From Cyathus striatus (lineage: Eukaryota; Basidiomycota; Agaricomycetes; Agaricales; Nidulariaceae): a stretch of 64,000 nt of DNA. Numbering within the stretch: the stretch's first letter is position 1; each line of letters starts with the position of its first letter. The notes under the pieces were generated by a model. It saw only the letters and a list, made by a program, of their open reading frames with translations, had not been told where the DNA came from and made no database searches. This document shows, in pieces, positions 46,456 to 59,680 of the stretch. Where the stretch lies: positions 186,001-250,000 of the forward strand of contig JAOVFP010000011.1 of NCBI GenBank assembly GCA_025738555.1, written 5' to 3'. A program made the position numbers and the translations under genes.

Positions 46456-48564
46456 GGCGTGCAGAGAGTGCTAGCAGACAATGACAAGGAGGAGAGAATG
46501 AAGAAGTGGGGGAACCGGGATATGAGAAACGACGGCGCATCTGTTTCCTTTCCTTTCTATGTAAGCACAAATCAATCCACAACAACAACTAACTCACCAT
46601 CCCCTCGGCATCTCTTTCCTATTCCGTCTGCCGACTCATCACTTATCTAAGCATACATCCCTTTCGCACTCCGCACCCGCCGCTTCAAATCTGGCCGGAT
46701 TGGCACACGCTGCCACTCCTGAACTGGTTCATTTCCTCCCCAACTGCCTCCGCTGATCTCGTTAGCTCTCACCCACTGACAACTATGCTGGATCCTGGAT
46801 GCACGGCTCCCCCTCATTCCACCCACCCTCCCATCTATCCACCCCCGATTCCAACACACCCCCTCCGCAGCATGCACAATTGATCTCGACGCCCATTTCG
46901 AATGTCATCTCAACGTCCTATCATTGCACCATATCTCCACCAAACATATCCCATCTTCTTCATAACCACCAAGCCTAAACATATTATCCTGCTTCCACTT
47001 CGCGTTCCGGACACGGCATCTCCTCTATCCAATCCCTTTTCGTACCAACGCACAGCCTTCCTCAATGCACACTCACGCGACCCATCTTGGGGATCCACGC
47101 GGAGTACCCACGGAGATAACACTTTTCCTGGCGCTCGTCTCCTCAGTCTCTCCTCAAGGCTCCTCACAGAGGAACCCCTCTTTATGTCTATCTACAAAGA
47201 GAATCCTCAATGAAGCAACCAAGTCATAAGGCAGTGCTCATCTCTCTTCTCTATGGAATACAGAAGACCAACTGGTCATTAAATCCTTGAATGACACTGA
47301 CGCTGGTCAATGTCTGACAGCTCTTCCTCCACTTGCTTCTAGACGGATGCATATCTTCTCTTGGCACCACCGCGAGGTACGGCAGTTTGCAATTTACCGC
47401 TTTGTGGCGGGACGAAGGAACTGAGGTTCGTTCAACCATATGGAGTCTACGGGAATTATCCACTCTGCGTTAAGCAGCGCATGGGCTAAGGCGGGACCTA
47501 TGTAACCCCCCTCTCTTCATCATCAACGCACCCACCATCACCAGTCATTTTTACACCCCCAACAAAATCAGCTTTAGACACCCACAGAAGACTCTCTAAA
47601 CTCACTATCACTACGACAAGTATAAGTATCATACTTCATTTTTAAACAATCCGAGCACTCGCACCCGAGAACGGAAAGTATATTTACCAAGCGCAATTAT
47701 ATATACTCCTCCGAGCCCTCGACAATACATTAACCATACGTACACTTATTTATGTCCTACCCATACATACCATCCGCCTCGACCTCGATCGAATGACGCC
47801 CCCGCACCCGAAATACCCCGCTTGTCCAATTGCTATTACTAGTTGAATGAATATAAGTGACGTCGGGGTAAAAATATCTGTCGTATTCAAATACCCACTA
47901 CCCAGTTCCATGTGAGCTGCGTCTCGTTCCCCCTCCCCCATCCTCTGCTCTTTCGATTCTGGCGGTGGGCGCTCAGTGGGCGCTTTCATTCTTGCGCTTT
48001 GACCTTGAACCATCGTTATGGTGTGTAGGCGGGTGCTGGGAATTGACGGTAGAGAGGGTAGCAATGATGGTTGTTCAAGGGCGGGGTGGGACAGGGACAA
48101 CACAAGCCAGGTGCGCCTTGCGCTTCAAGAGAGGGTTTTACCACCTCTCAAAGGCATACCAATAACTCCCATGTCGTACTCGGAATCAAAGCTTGCGGGG
48201 TATTCCTACTCCAACCTAGGCATCAAGAAGTCACACGCATAATCCTATACTAGGTCGGGTTCTCCAGCTATCTATTAACTAGGCTAGGCATCAAGAAGCC
48301 TGGATGCAAAGACTCGGTTCCTCTCCAAAAAACATCATCTTCCATGTCATACCGCAGACTCGAGAAAGCACCTGATGAACAAAGACGCCAGTACGCTGGG
48401 GAAGGACGGCCTTCATGGGCGCGATGTCAGCGCACATACTTATCAATCGGTGATGCACTGGAAATCAGAACTCTATCCAACATCCTTTTCAATTCCACAA
48501 GTCTTCTCCCGACACAGCAGCACCATCAAATCTGAAAACACTCCATCCATCCATCCATCTTTCG
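46456..48564. other. No convincing gene
   Basis: Upstream region of the MADS-box gene. Frames up to about 117 codons on both strands have no motif. AGGCATCAAGAAG recurs near 48218 and 48286 as a short direct repeat. Confidence 0.35.
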
Positions 48565-48843
48565 TTATTTGTTCTTCATGGCCGTCTTTTGTTCGAGGGG
48601 AGCGAGGCGATCGCTTAACGACCAGAACATATCTTCCCACCCCGGGGAAACTTTATCGTAAAAAAAATGGAAATTGAATCGTGAACCGTCTCTTGGATCT
48701 TCGGAAAATTTGTGTGGTTCGTCTGTTTCGGGTCCCGACAAATCAATAAGGTTTACGGAGGACGGAGAGGTGGTGGGCGACTCATATGTTGACCATGGTG
48801 ATATAGTGCGCTGTATCTTGATGTGATTGAGGATGTTCCACAC
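48565..48843 (-). CDS. Hypothetical small ORF
   Basis: A 92-codon frame with coding-like composition (SSVNLIDLSGPETDEP, then GWEDMFWSLSDRLAPLEQ). No motif, signal peptide or membrane segment; no joinable exon was found. It may be a real exon of an unrecognised gene or chance. Confidence 0.22.
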   Translation of the reverse strand: MWNILNHIKIQRTISPWSTYESPTTSPSSVNLIDLSGPETDEPHKFSEDPRDGSRFNFHFFYDKVSPGWEDMFWSLSDRLAPLEQKTAMKNK

Positions 48844-51800
48844 CGTCGTGCTGCTCGTACCCTCTTACTGATCCGTGTAGGTTGCCCAGTGTGCCTTCAC
48901 TACATATGGGAAATTTTTCCATGAATATCACAGAGTGAGATCCTTCGGAAGTAAGAATTTATTTTAAAATTCATGTTATTCTCCTCTTTATTAACGCTAC
49001 TCTATAGGTACGATTAAATATTTGAAATTCATACGCACAACGCACAAGTCCTCACATGTGAATCTTACAATGCAGGTAGCCTTTTACCGCATACGTAGTA
49101 TTTTCACGATCTAACTCCAGCTTCAGTTTGCTTTACGCTTTACCTCCATCCTACGTGACCACGTTGCCACTTAACCATGGGGATACCTATCCTTTCACTT
49201 TCATTTCACAGATACATTACGCACATTACTTCCCATCAACGTAGGTGCTGACTTGTTTCCATGCGCAGTTCTTAACAAATTCTCAACACGCATCAGATCC
49301 ATCATCAACCATCGTCGAAACATCCCCGGTTTCTCCGCCGCGAGTTCACACAGCCCAATCGCCATTTACACGCACTTTGCACGGGTGGGAAATACATCCC
49401 ATCGCCGTTCCACTACAGATCTCTACAAACTCCTTGCCAAGAGTCCTCCTGTCCTGCCGATAAGAGTAACTGCCAATCTACCACAGAACTTTGGAATTCA
49501 TAAACGTGCGCGGTCCGAGAGCTTGGGAAGTATGTGATGTCACCTTTCATCTAGGGGCTTGAATCTCTGAACTACATAACACGATGCTTGACAAACGAGT
49601 CGAGCTGAAATGTGGGACCAACAGGCTACTATAACCGGCTTATCTAGCTACGATGTCTCCTATGTTGGACGGCCCCGCGGAACTGTTGCCGATCACATTT
49701 TCCCTTTCGGCTTTACCTGACTCTTCATCTGGACTTTTACCAGTCTGAGTCATCTACCGTCATCATCCAGAACTGTGCAGGCTTAGACGTCTAGCGGCCT
49801 ACTTTACTACAGTCGTCCGCTCAGGGATGCTGGTGAGCATTGTCACCATCTGTCAAATTCCTTCGTAAACCCGATCCAGTCAATTTAAGAACGTCATCTG
49901 CACACTCCAGACCGAATGCCATCTCAGGGCGGGCGTCCAACCGGCGGCACTAACAATAACCGTTCTAAGAATATATTCATCTATTTGTCCATTTATACAC
50001 AACCACTCGCCTACTGCGCATTTCTAGGCTTGGGTGCAGGCGCTATGTGTCCAATAAACTTTCAGTATACCCACGCAACATGACACCTGAATGAACTGTT
50101 CGACATAGATGAAATGTAACCCGGAGCATTTACGACGGCGAATTCGAACCCTTGTGGACCAGAGTGCACGTCGGCGCCCCCTCAGCCTCAACATCTATCC
50201 CTACGAGTGGTCCTCTATTTGGCGGAATTGTCGCGCCTGAATAACAGTCAGTGTTCCCACTCCAGTATCGATGTACCTTACTATCTCCCCTATCACGTCG
50301 GTGAGCTCACTTCGTTTCTAGGACAGAGGTGAACCTTTAGATGGCAGGGAGGTCAAGGCGTACGATGAAGCCGAAAGTCTCTTTTATACTGCAACTTCCG
50401 CTGGGAATACCTACGGCTCGACAATAGCAGACTCTTCCATATCGCACTCCACTTCGGCACTAGTTGATCCATTGTTCCTTGAGCCTTTGACAATAACAAT
50501 GGAATGAACCAGTTCATTTGGCGCACATTTAAACCATTACGACATATGTCGAAACTTTACTAACACCTGCCCGCCAGCGGCCGCCTTCCTATCAGTTGTC
50601 TACCTTGCCCTTCAGCCATACGAGTGAAGAACATATGATCATAGACTAGAAGAACATATCAAACTCATACCCAGCCGTTATCCGCGGACGCTAGTTCGAG
50701 TTCACTACATATTCAGTAGGTCACCATACGACATGAAGAATACACACTGACAGCGAATCGCACAGCCTCCTAACCCATCCCCTTCTGATCGTATGTATGT
50801 GTGTGCGTATGTATCCAGCAGTTTATCGTAAGCCACGGAGGGAGAAGCATCGATAGAATCGAAGCTCCGCTTGTCTCGCCGGTCCTCCGATTGATATTCA
50901 GCTCTGCCGAATCTCTCATGCTCATCCTCCACTACCATCTTAATGACCTGCATACAAACGTGAAATGTTACCAACATGAATGATGTATTCAAGGCGTGAA
51001 TCCGTAGCTACACAACGAGAAACGCGGTACAGGAGACTGGCTACATACTTGTGTAACGCCTCGGAGTAAGTCATAGAATGTTCTCCGCCGAAATCATGAT
51101 CATATCATGGGTATCCAGGGAGCCAATGTCCGGGACTTAATGGAGAAGTGAAATGTAGACGTGATTGAATTGAATTGGCTTGAGAAATCGTGTGGTGTTT
51201 CGCATGTACGGTAAGTCTTCAACGTTCGACCCCATGTGATGCTATGTCTTCCATACGTATTAGCCTTATCTACTGTTATGATTCAGCGTTCAAATTATCA
51301 GAACTATTTTATTTGCCCTTGGATTCGATGCGATTTGTTTTTACATCCAGAACTGATTGTAAACGACCAAATATAGATCTGAAATAATCGAAAATGATGT
51401 CAATAATCGCAGACGATGCCATGCGAACTTTCCGGCTCACTTCCTCTTCCCAGCCCTGGCGGGTCCGACAATCTGATATCCCCATTTGATTTCTGGAATT
51501 AAGATCAATGACACTTGACGAGACGCAAAACATGGACGGCTTGTACACTGTACATCACGCATGAGAGAGTGCTACCAGCATTCCAATGACTGTAAGCCTT
51601 AATCTCACTTCAAAACCTGTTCAGAACAATACAATGTCTCGCCGTCTTCTTGATTAAACCCCCTTGAACCTTATGTACTCCATTGAAGCAGATGCAAACT
51701 CTGTCATTGTTCATGAGGTGGCGGGAAATGATTCGTTGTGAACAACTTATCACTGTTTTCACAAAGCTCCCGTGTTCCCCTGACGTCCACATTACAAATA

Positions 51801-53514
51801 TCTCGTTCATGTTGGACCAGTGGGCTGTATTTGGAACCACAGCCACACTCGATCACAGAAGATTGCGCCCCGGGTTGTGTATCCACGCCTGTCAACGGCA
51901 AGATGCCAACTTCTTCCATGAGACGTTTAGTTCAGATTTACAGGCAGATATCGCCTCGCTCAGTCAGCTGCCGGCCGAACGAAGAAGAAATTTCCCAAAG
52001 GCCTTCCGATGGGTCCTTCCGCAGCAGGCAGCTGAGGACCTGTGACATTGCTTAATTACCCACTGTTCGACATGGACAGACATTCGCGCTTGTATGAAAT
52101 GATCATAACATTCCGTGACATTTCCGCTCGAGCGCAGACTGTATGTTTTTACGAGTCATACAGATGATCCTCGTTGATCTCAAATTCGCGAAGAATTTAT
52201 TATTATCCTACCCCCCTTGGCGTGCTCGCTTATGCGACCCTGGCTTAAGCACTTTATCTATCTTTGTATTTAATCCTATTTTTAACCGATCCTTCGTACC
52301 AGAAAAAGATTCCGACAACATTTCGAGTACCTTGTTTAAATTATATTTATTTTAGTCTGCCTATCTGTGTTCCTGAAAGTTAATGTAATAAATAGCACCA
52401 AGTTCTCCTCCAACTCTCTGTTGTCTTATTATATGCATCCGTATGCTAATCACATATTTTATAGTTATAAGACGCACATTGCATATTTAGAATTCTTAGT
52501 CTAAATGTATTTAGCTACTTCTATATATCATTGTGCTAAATTCTGATAGCTCGCTGTAGTAATTATGTATATAAGCACATCTGCTCAGCATAAACTGTGT
52601 CGCTTCGCATTGAATTTACGGTGCTATAGTGATAAATTATTTACTCGAGTATATATTCCCTTGGTTGTTATGGGAGTTCTTTCATTACGAAACAAATTAC
52701 CACGTGAACGGAAATAATATCCCGCATTTCCGTCTAGTCAGTCCATACCTTCTACGCTCTTACTCTTTTGAATGTCCTTGGTGAGTCACAATGATAAACA
52801 AACTGGACGCATGGTGTGTGTTAATATCACCTTATATATCGTCCTTGGACAAATTAACATTAAATTAAACGAAGGAGTCCACGACTTCTTCGTCAGTGAA
52901 ACAAGGTAAGGATGAATCCTTCGGCGATTAGTTACATTTCACAAATTGGATGTTTTAGCAGCCATGAACTGATCGAGTAGGTACTACACACTAATAACTC
53001 AACATCAACTTGCCATTTCGACCATGTCTGACCCCAATGTCATACCTAAATATCAACTTCTTCATACCATTCTCTTATCCCACCGCTTTGCATTAGGTCT
53101 GAGTCATTACGGTACATTATTAGCCATTTTATCTCACTTCAAGCCTCTTGGCACAAGTCAATATCGAATTCCACGCTTTCAGCGGGATCCCGCTCTCCCA
53201 CAGAAATCGCTTTCTCAGCTTGCCCACCCACGTTTACTGCGCGCATCATGGACAGGAGCGGAGGTTTGTCTCAGGGTACATATGTTTTCCAACGGTTATT
53301 AAGGCCGGTAGACCGGGACAATATAATTCAATCTGGATGTAATGTCTTTCTGTTTAGGATTAGTAGCTGTTAAAGGAACCAGAGATCGACTTGAGTATTC
53401 TCACTGACATGCCCGTTCTTACGTCTTGCTAATCTCAGTGGACAACACGAGCTCTTCAGCTTTAATGCTTGCTTTCAACATGTTAGGCACGTATGGTACA
53501 GTAACACAACTCTC
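48844..53514. other. No convincing gene
   Basis: Long gene-poor stretch of near-balanced composition. The longest frames are 95-120 codons (50992-50705, 51683-52045) and carry nothing recognisable. No tRNA, LTR or long repeat seen. Confidence 0.35.
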
Positions 53515-53865
53515 CAATTGTGGCGATAGAAGGTATCAACATATTCCACGACACGCGTGTAAGTAACGGCCTTTGCCTTGATTCATCGTGCTGCTATTTA
53601 TATGATGTATGGCCATACATTCTAGATCGTGCAGTAAGAGGTAATGCACCACTATCTGCCTTTAGAAGGGCCATTGGTTTTTTATGCCATCAATAAACTT
53701 TGTGAAGAACCCTGTCATCAAAACCACAAGAACCTGCTACTAGTGGATGCGTAACTGGCATCTAGGGAGCATACTATTCTTCTATTATGTCCTAAGCTAT
53801 GCCGAGTGGACAATTGATTTTCGTATAATATTTCACCCTGAGAATAACTTATCGCGGGTCCTAGG

Positions 53866-54850
53866 AGGCGATGGAAATGTGTCAACTTCTGACATGATAC
53901 ATGCGTATGGATTTTACTTCTACACCTCGGACTTGATGCTGATATTGATATGTAGTGTATAGTTTATGATTAAACGCATCTCAGGTGCGATTTTTCTCCA
54001 GAAAGCGCACTCCTCGCGGGTACCGCAGTTTAAGCAATAGGAATGAATTAATCAAAATATGATTCACGGGTGCGCATGAATATCGAACATTGAGCTAGCT
54101 ATCAGGAAGCTTTTGTTTCGCAGGCAGCGTAACTTGGAGGTGACTGATCATACTCGACAATGCCTTCCCCCCCGACTATGGGCCATGAACGTCAGCATGC
54201 TCATGCCATCTCAGGTACACCCTCTAGAATAGGTGCTTGCCTCGTATTCTTACTGATCCACAACATCCTATAGGAGATTGGAGCCTCCTTTACTTTCCAA
54301 GAGTCGCAGGATTCGCATCTTGGGCAATAAAATTTTTGTACGATCAATAACACGGAATGCCGTGCTTACGACAACCTAACAAAAGCCTACATTCCCATGG
54401 ATATGTCCCAGGGTAGTAACGAGGTCAGTACTAATTACTAGGAACTTGGAAATATTGCAAAGAGCGAAGAAACGTTTCTCGTATAATTAACCCTGCGTCA
54501 GCAGGTATCGCGGCTCCTATGTTGTGATGGAAAGGTGTCAACATTTGTCATGACATGATAAATACGCAAGTACGTTACTCTGACACTTTGAAATTTAATA
54601 AGGTTCTTTAAGATTTGATACATCCCAGGGTTGAAGCACTCGTACAAAAATGAAGAGACCTGCCATATGAGTATATTAAGAGAGGCGCATGGATATATTA
54701 CTACCTTGCAGGAAGCTTTCATTTGCCACCAGAATCGTCAATAAGCAATCCTGTTCCGAGTTATCACAGCACACACCCCTATGAGCCGTTATAGTTAGTA
54801 GGCGCATGCCATCTTAGATACTCCCCCTGCTAGGCATAAAACCTTGTCTC
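53866..54850. repeat. Diverged ~0.6-kb tandem duplication
   Basis: 53870-54240 and 54517-54840 share blocks in the same order: GATGGAAAxGTGTCAACxT, GCGCATGxATAT, CAGGAAGCTTT, CTATGxGCC and CATGCCATCTxAG. A weaker third copy may exist near 53522-53560. No coding potential is conserved between copies. Confidence 0.5.
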
Positions 54851-56214
54851 ATGCACTCAGATTCACATCAGCCTACGGGCGTTCCATTTACTTCCACCTG
54901 CTGCTTCCCCAGAAACGATAGTATCTCTCAACACAGTAGTATCTACTTTTGTCGTCAAACATTGTCAATCTCCTATAGTTATTTTACTATTGTATCCTAC
55001 GCATTCGTAGCATCCGGACTTCGGACCGAACCAACAGTGTCAAGACATACGGACTGCTACAACAAGTTAATAGGGGTCCAACAAGCGCTCTGACAAACTC
55101 CCCAAGGTTTTCTCGAATTTCCTTTCCTCAAACACTTCTGGTCTGACATGTTGATACTTCGGTCTTCGGGTTTCAGTATCCGGTGACGAATGTGAAATTA
55201 GAATAGTTAAGAATCAAAACTCCTTCAAGTAGATATACGTACAAAAATCGTATTATTACCCCCCCCTTCGTCCTCATTTCTGACATTTCGGCCGCGGCTT
55301 CAGCTAGACTGGTTTTTACTACCCCATAATCAAACCTCCTTTAAGTACGTACATAACTTATGTGCACGTTCCAAACGCCAGGCTGCGCAGCAACTTGAGC
55401 GTACTTGGCGGAGAACATTACCCAAGAACTACTTCCTTGCGAAAACAGCATACCGCGAAGCAGTGCGTATATACGGCGTATGTACTCTGTTTCACCTAGA
55501 TTTGGAATTGACATCGATTCATTCGCATAAGACTACTTTAGTTAGAACTTCCTGCAGCTATCTGTCGGAGAGTAAGTTTACTTGTTTGTTGTGACTTACC
55601 AGTTTAAACTTATTATTCACCCGACCTCAACGGCATTCAATGTTCAAGATTAATGAGAGTCTCACACTATGCTTCATTTCTGTTAGCCTTATAAGCCGTG
55701 CGGCGTTGATTATGACCGTCATGCACTAATACTTTCTTACCATTCAGATGTCTAACTTAGATGAGACTGCAGGCGCCTAGGCGGGAGTCGGGAGTCGGCA
55801 GCACTGGTTAGTAGCCTATCTCGGCTTCTTACATTACGCTTGACAGGATATGAGGTTGAGCTCCAATGGCTATGACGCGTGTGTACTCACTGGGATCAAT
55901 GGTATGTTAGGATGTTAGGCATGGCTCCATAAAACTCCTCAATGACTCTTGACTTCCATCATCTATGGATGAGTTTCTAAGGACATCTATGGCCGGTACA
56001 AGTCCTGTGAGGCGAGCTAGAGGCTATGGATCTCCACCAAGACACCTACAAGGTTCTACAGTCGTCTCTTGTGGGATGCGCAGCTCGTGGCAGTGCCTTC
56101 CATATTTAGAGCTTCATTCTCACGGGGAGTGCCCAGATATGAAATGATGATGTCATTGCCTTGGCCCCCTTTTATAAGAACGGTGGGGACGAACAAGCTA
56201 GCCACGCTCCTAAA
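54851..56214. other. No gene; upstream of membrane-protein gene
   Basis: Short frames only. The last 200 bp would hold the promoter of the gene starting at 56215; TTTTATAAG at about 56169 could serve as a TATA-like element. Confidence 0.35.
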
Positions 56215-56994
56215 ATGTGGACACTAACGCCTAACCACTCCCAACTTTTCCTCGTTTTCTGTTTTATTTCATCCGTATGTGCACAAATCGGCACACCGAG
56301 GAGGCGAAGAAGGACTAGCATTGGTAGAATTATCGCAGGATGCATAGTCGGTAGGCTTGATAGATCCCTTTCGCCATAGACTTTGCCCACTGATCTCTTA
56401 TCGCAGGAGGAATAGCAGCACTTCTTATACTTATCTTCTGCTGCGTAATGCTTAGCAGGCGGCGCAGAATGCGTCAAAATCATCCTGTAGAAATGGGAGT
56501 TGCTGGAAATAACCATGCAAAACCGATGTTTGGCGGCCCCAAATTTGGAAGCGGCTACTTTGGAGGCCCAAAGAATTCTCAAGTTCCTTTCAGCCCTACC
56601 GGTTATAACAACACCGCTCCTCTCGCGCCCCACCAACAGCAACAGTTCCAGCCTCTCGCTGGAAGCCCGCCCGGGCCTCCCCCATACAATAACGGAGCGT
56701 CTCAACCTTTTGCACCTGTAAGGCAAACATGTCTTCGAGTTCAAATTGGAAACTGATATATTTATTCGTAGCCACAAGGACCTCCTCCAGGTGTCTCTCA
56801 AGATCCCAAGTACGCTGCTGTAAGTACCTTCTTGTTATCTACGTTACCTATTTTTAAACCCTCCTCAGCCGCCGGGTGCACCACCTGCCGCTCATACAAC
56901 TGTACGTCCATCTATCGCTTGCTGTTTATACTTCCGAGCTAACGTTGTCTTTCATAAGGGCCAAGATAATTTTGTTGGTGGCTTCCGTTCGTGA
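56215..56994 (+). CDS. Small single-pass membrane protein with Pro/Gly/Gln-rich cytosolic tail
   Basis: Five exons: 56215-56350, 56407-56717, 56772-56819, 56869-56901 and 56959-56994, all GT..AG with consistent phases, ending TGA, predicted 187 residues. The N-terminus (about residues 8-23, SQLFLVFCFISSVCAQ) is a signal peptide. A basic stretch (TPRRRRRTSIGR) precedes one transmembrane helix (about 36-60, containing GGIAALLILIFCCVML), followed by SRRRRMRQ as a stop-transfer anchor. The tail carries FGGPKFGSGYFGGPKN, NNTAPLAPHQQQQFQ and PPGPPPYNN, and ends VGGFRS. Proline-rich PPxY-like tails (PPPY) often bind WW domains of ubiquitin ligases; that is inference. Comparable small membrane proteins occur across mushrooms; function unknown. 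The start was chosen as the ATG directly before the signal peptide. Confidence 0.85.
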
Positions 56995-57735
56995 ATACTT
57001 CATCGAATTGTTGAGACAATTTGTCTCTTTTTCTTTTTCTTTACGCCGCAGTTCTCTCGGACGCCACGACACTCTCCTGTGTAGTTATGATAGTGTACAT
57101 GATAGTAATCTTAAAACATGATATTAACGTTAATAGTACGAGACTGATAAGAAGGTATCCTTACTTGCAACTTTGGGACCAAATTAACGTACCGACGTCA
57201 GTGTGTCTTTTATACCGTGTTTACAAACTTTCTCTCTACCTCGGCGTGCTAGTATTGCAAACCTCAACATAAACCTTAAGACTTTTATGACGCTTGACCT
57301 AGATTGAGAATGTTAACCTTGCGGGCGGTTATTGTTCGATGAAATGTTTCAACATGTTCGACTAATATTCAAAGTTACACTAGTCCGCCGATCTATTGTT
57401 TGCAGTCTCGGATTAAGTCACGCGAAAATATAGTGTTTCCAGGTGGGACCGTAACCACTAAATTTTGGACACAAATCCCCTGTTTCATGCTTTTGTATTA
57501 TTTGATCCCGGCGAACGCAATCTACAATTCACTGATAATCAACGTCCATCAGAAAAAAATCCAGAATACAAAGAGTAAAATACAAAAGATAGAACGTAAC
57601 ATTCATCTGCGCGGAAATATCAACGGGGACGTTATCTGGAAACTAAATAAGTACAGTTAGAGCTCAGCTCATATCATGATAACTCTTACTTACTCTCTGT
57701 CATGAAACAATCCAAGTCCGCGGATGCTCGGAACT
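56995..57735. other. 3' flank, no gene
   Basis: There is no coding frame with motif; an 86-codon frame at 57400-57660 looks like chance. Confidence 0.35.
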
Positions 57736-59358
57736 TCATGGAAACAAGGAATGTAGGCTACTAAGCAATAACATTCTGTGGAAGCTTGAGACGAAGAAGC
57801 GAAGCGTATCGGAAGCATCAGGTGAAGAATGGAATCCCAACAAAGGCGGAGTTTCGACACCCCACCATGAGCTATCTAGCTTATCCTCCATATGTATGAG
57901 GGGGTGAGCAGTACGTTTCTGGTCAGCTTTGCCACTGTGACCCCAGTAGGTACGTTTGAGTTTCAACAGGCAGTAGGGTTAAGACACCCGGCGGAACATG
58001 AATAGAGATACCGCACCCAATGAATATTTTCCAGAACACTTTCATAAAGCTAAAGAGAACGAGCGACTTCGTGTTTCAATAGCGGCGTATGAATTTGCAT
58101 TTTCACCTTGAGCTTGCTCGTTACAAATTCATTCCATCGTTCTCAAGTTGAAAATAAATTTCAGTTCGAGGTAATGAACCCAGAGCGTTCTTTTCAACGG
58201 CCACACCGATGTCATTAGATCGAGCCTCCTACGCGGTAGCATATGTAACGGCATGATGTCGTCGCGTTTGTGTAAGACACAGTCCAGACAGTTGGCGTAT
58301 CCAATAAGCTCATCATTGAACTTAGTGCTGCATGTCAGTAATAAGAATTCGAATAAGAAACAACGAGCTCACCATGACATGCTTTATAGAAAAAACGCCC
58401 TGGAAGTATAATCTTCTGCATACCATTATGTTTCAGCAAGTCACAGGGCGGAGAACGTGGGTGGAAGACGTTTCCAAATCGAGGGATGCTTCTGAAAGTC
58501 TTTGAAAACATCCCTTCCGATGCGGAGTGGCTGTAAACATCAATGTTGGTTCTGTGAGTGAAACTGATTGTTGGATGTGCAATGTTCTAGAGCATGATGC
58601 ATCAGGTTACCTGTGCATACCATTAGATTTCAGTGCCGACGATCATGCAAAGTTCCAATTACAGCGACGAGAGGAATGTAAGGATGTGTCATGTATTTGA
58701 AAACAGCATTGATTAATATAGATCGGCGCTCAAACAGCGCGCTAGACATGGACAATCATACCTACCTTGCAAAGGTACAATGTAGCGTTATGTATATTTT
58801 TGATTTTGATGTAATCTCTTGATGGTATGTTGGTTGCAATCGTTCAACATTCCGTATTCCTATCACATCGCTGGGTAGGTAAGATACATCGCCATAGATA
58901 GGGTGTGGAGCTTCCATATCAGCTCATACGCCGCATAACGTACAGAGAGCGCTTCAGGAATACGGCCGTGAGGATATTTTCCACGACAACAGACAAATGT
59001 GGGTAGCTTGCGTCCTAGAATCAAGAAGTAACATAAGATTAGCTTATAAGACGTGACTGAAAACATGAGAAAAAAAAACATATGCCGTAATTCTCGTCAG
59101 TTATTCCGCGTACATAACTACAAGTGGCTTAGGATGAATTTTGATGTAATGGGGATACAGCCGGACACGTTGATCGATCTGGTGCTCGGTGTACTCTAAA
59201 TAGGATTCCTCGAAATCAACACGCCATAACATCCCGTAAATTACTTGCCAAATCTGGCTCCCTTGCTGGTCGTGCGACCCCTGGTGATCATCAGGAGAAG
59301 TCGAGATGCGAACGTGAGGAGGGAAAAAAAAACAATGGAAAAATGAAATGGAAACCAA
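57736..59358 (-). CDS. Possible multi-exon gene, unrecognised
   Basis: Three coding-like minus-strand blocks: 59358-59101 (WQVIYGMLWRVDFEESYLEY then LYPHYIKIHPKPLVVMY), about 59010-58863 after a possible acceptor (RKLPTFVCCRGKYPHGRIPE then RYAAYELIWKLHTL), and 57966-57736 (WWGVETPPLLGFHSSPDASD). Splice signals between blocks (an intron of about 59098-59037 or longer) are plausible but not uniquely resolved. I do not recognise the family. It may be a real gene of 2-4 exons or decayed pieces. Confidence 0.35.
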
Positions 59359-59680
59359 AAGTTACTTCATTTCAATCAAAAGGAAGCAAAAGGCGAACAA
59401 TGCGGTAACATTATGAAATCAAGTTGGGTACATATATACGATAACATGTTATATTACGAGACAAGACAAGTGACAGCGACATGAAAGCGTGAAAAGCCAA
59501 GCGAGATGTGTGCATTACGAGAATACTGCGGGTCAAGAAACGAATAACAACAAATCGTGAGAGACTGTACGATGAAAGCATGACGGGAGCAAGGTATGTA
59601 TGCAATGGAGAGAGAAGTCCGGATATGTATCATGACGGGAGAATGACGCGACGATGAGGGAATCAATGTGTTACAGTTAC

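Noticed and set aside
56172..56801. 209-codon minus-strand frame
   Set aside because: Antisense shadow of the five-exon membrane protein gene, which has consistent splice sites, a signal peptide and a membrane helix.
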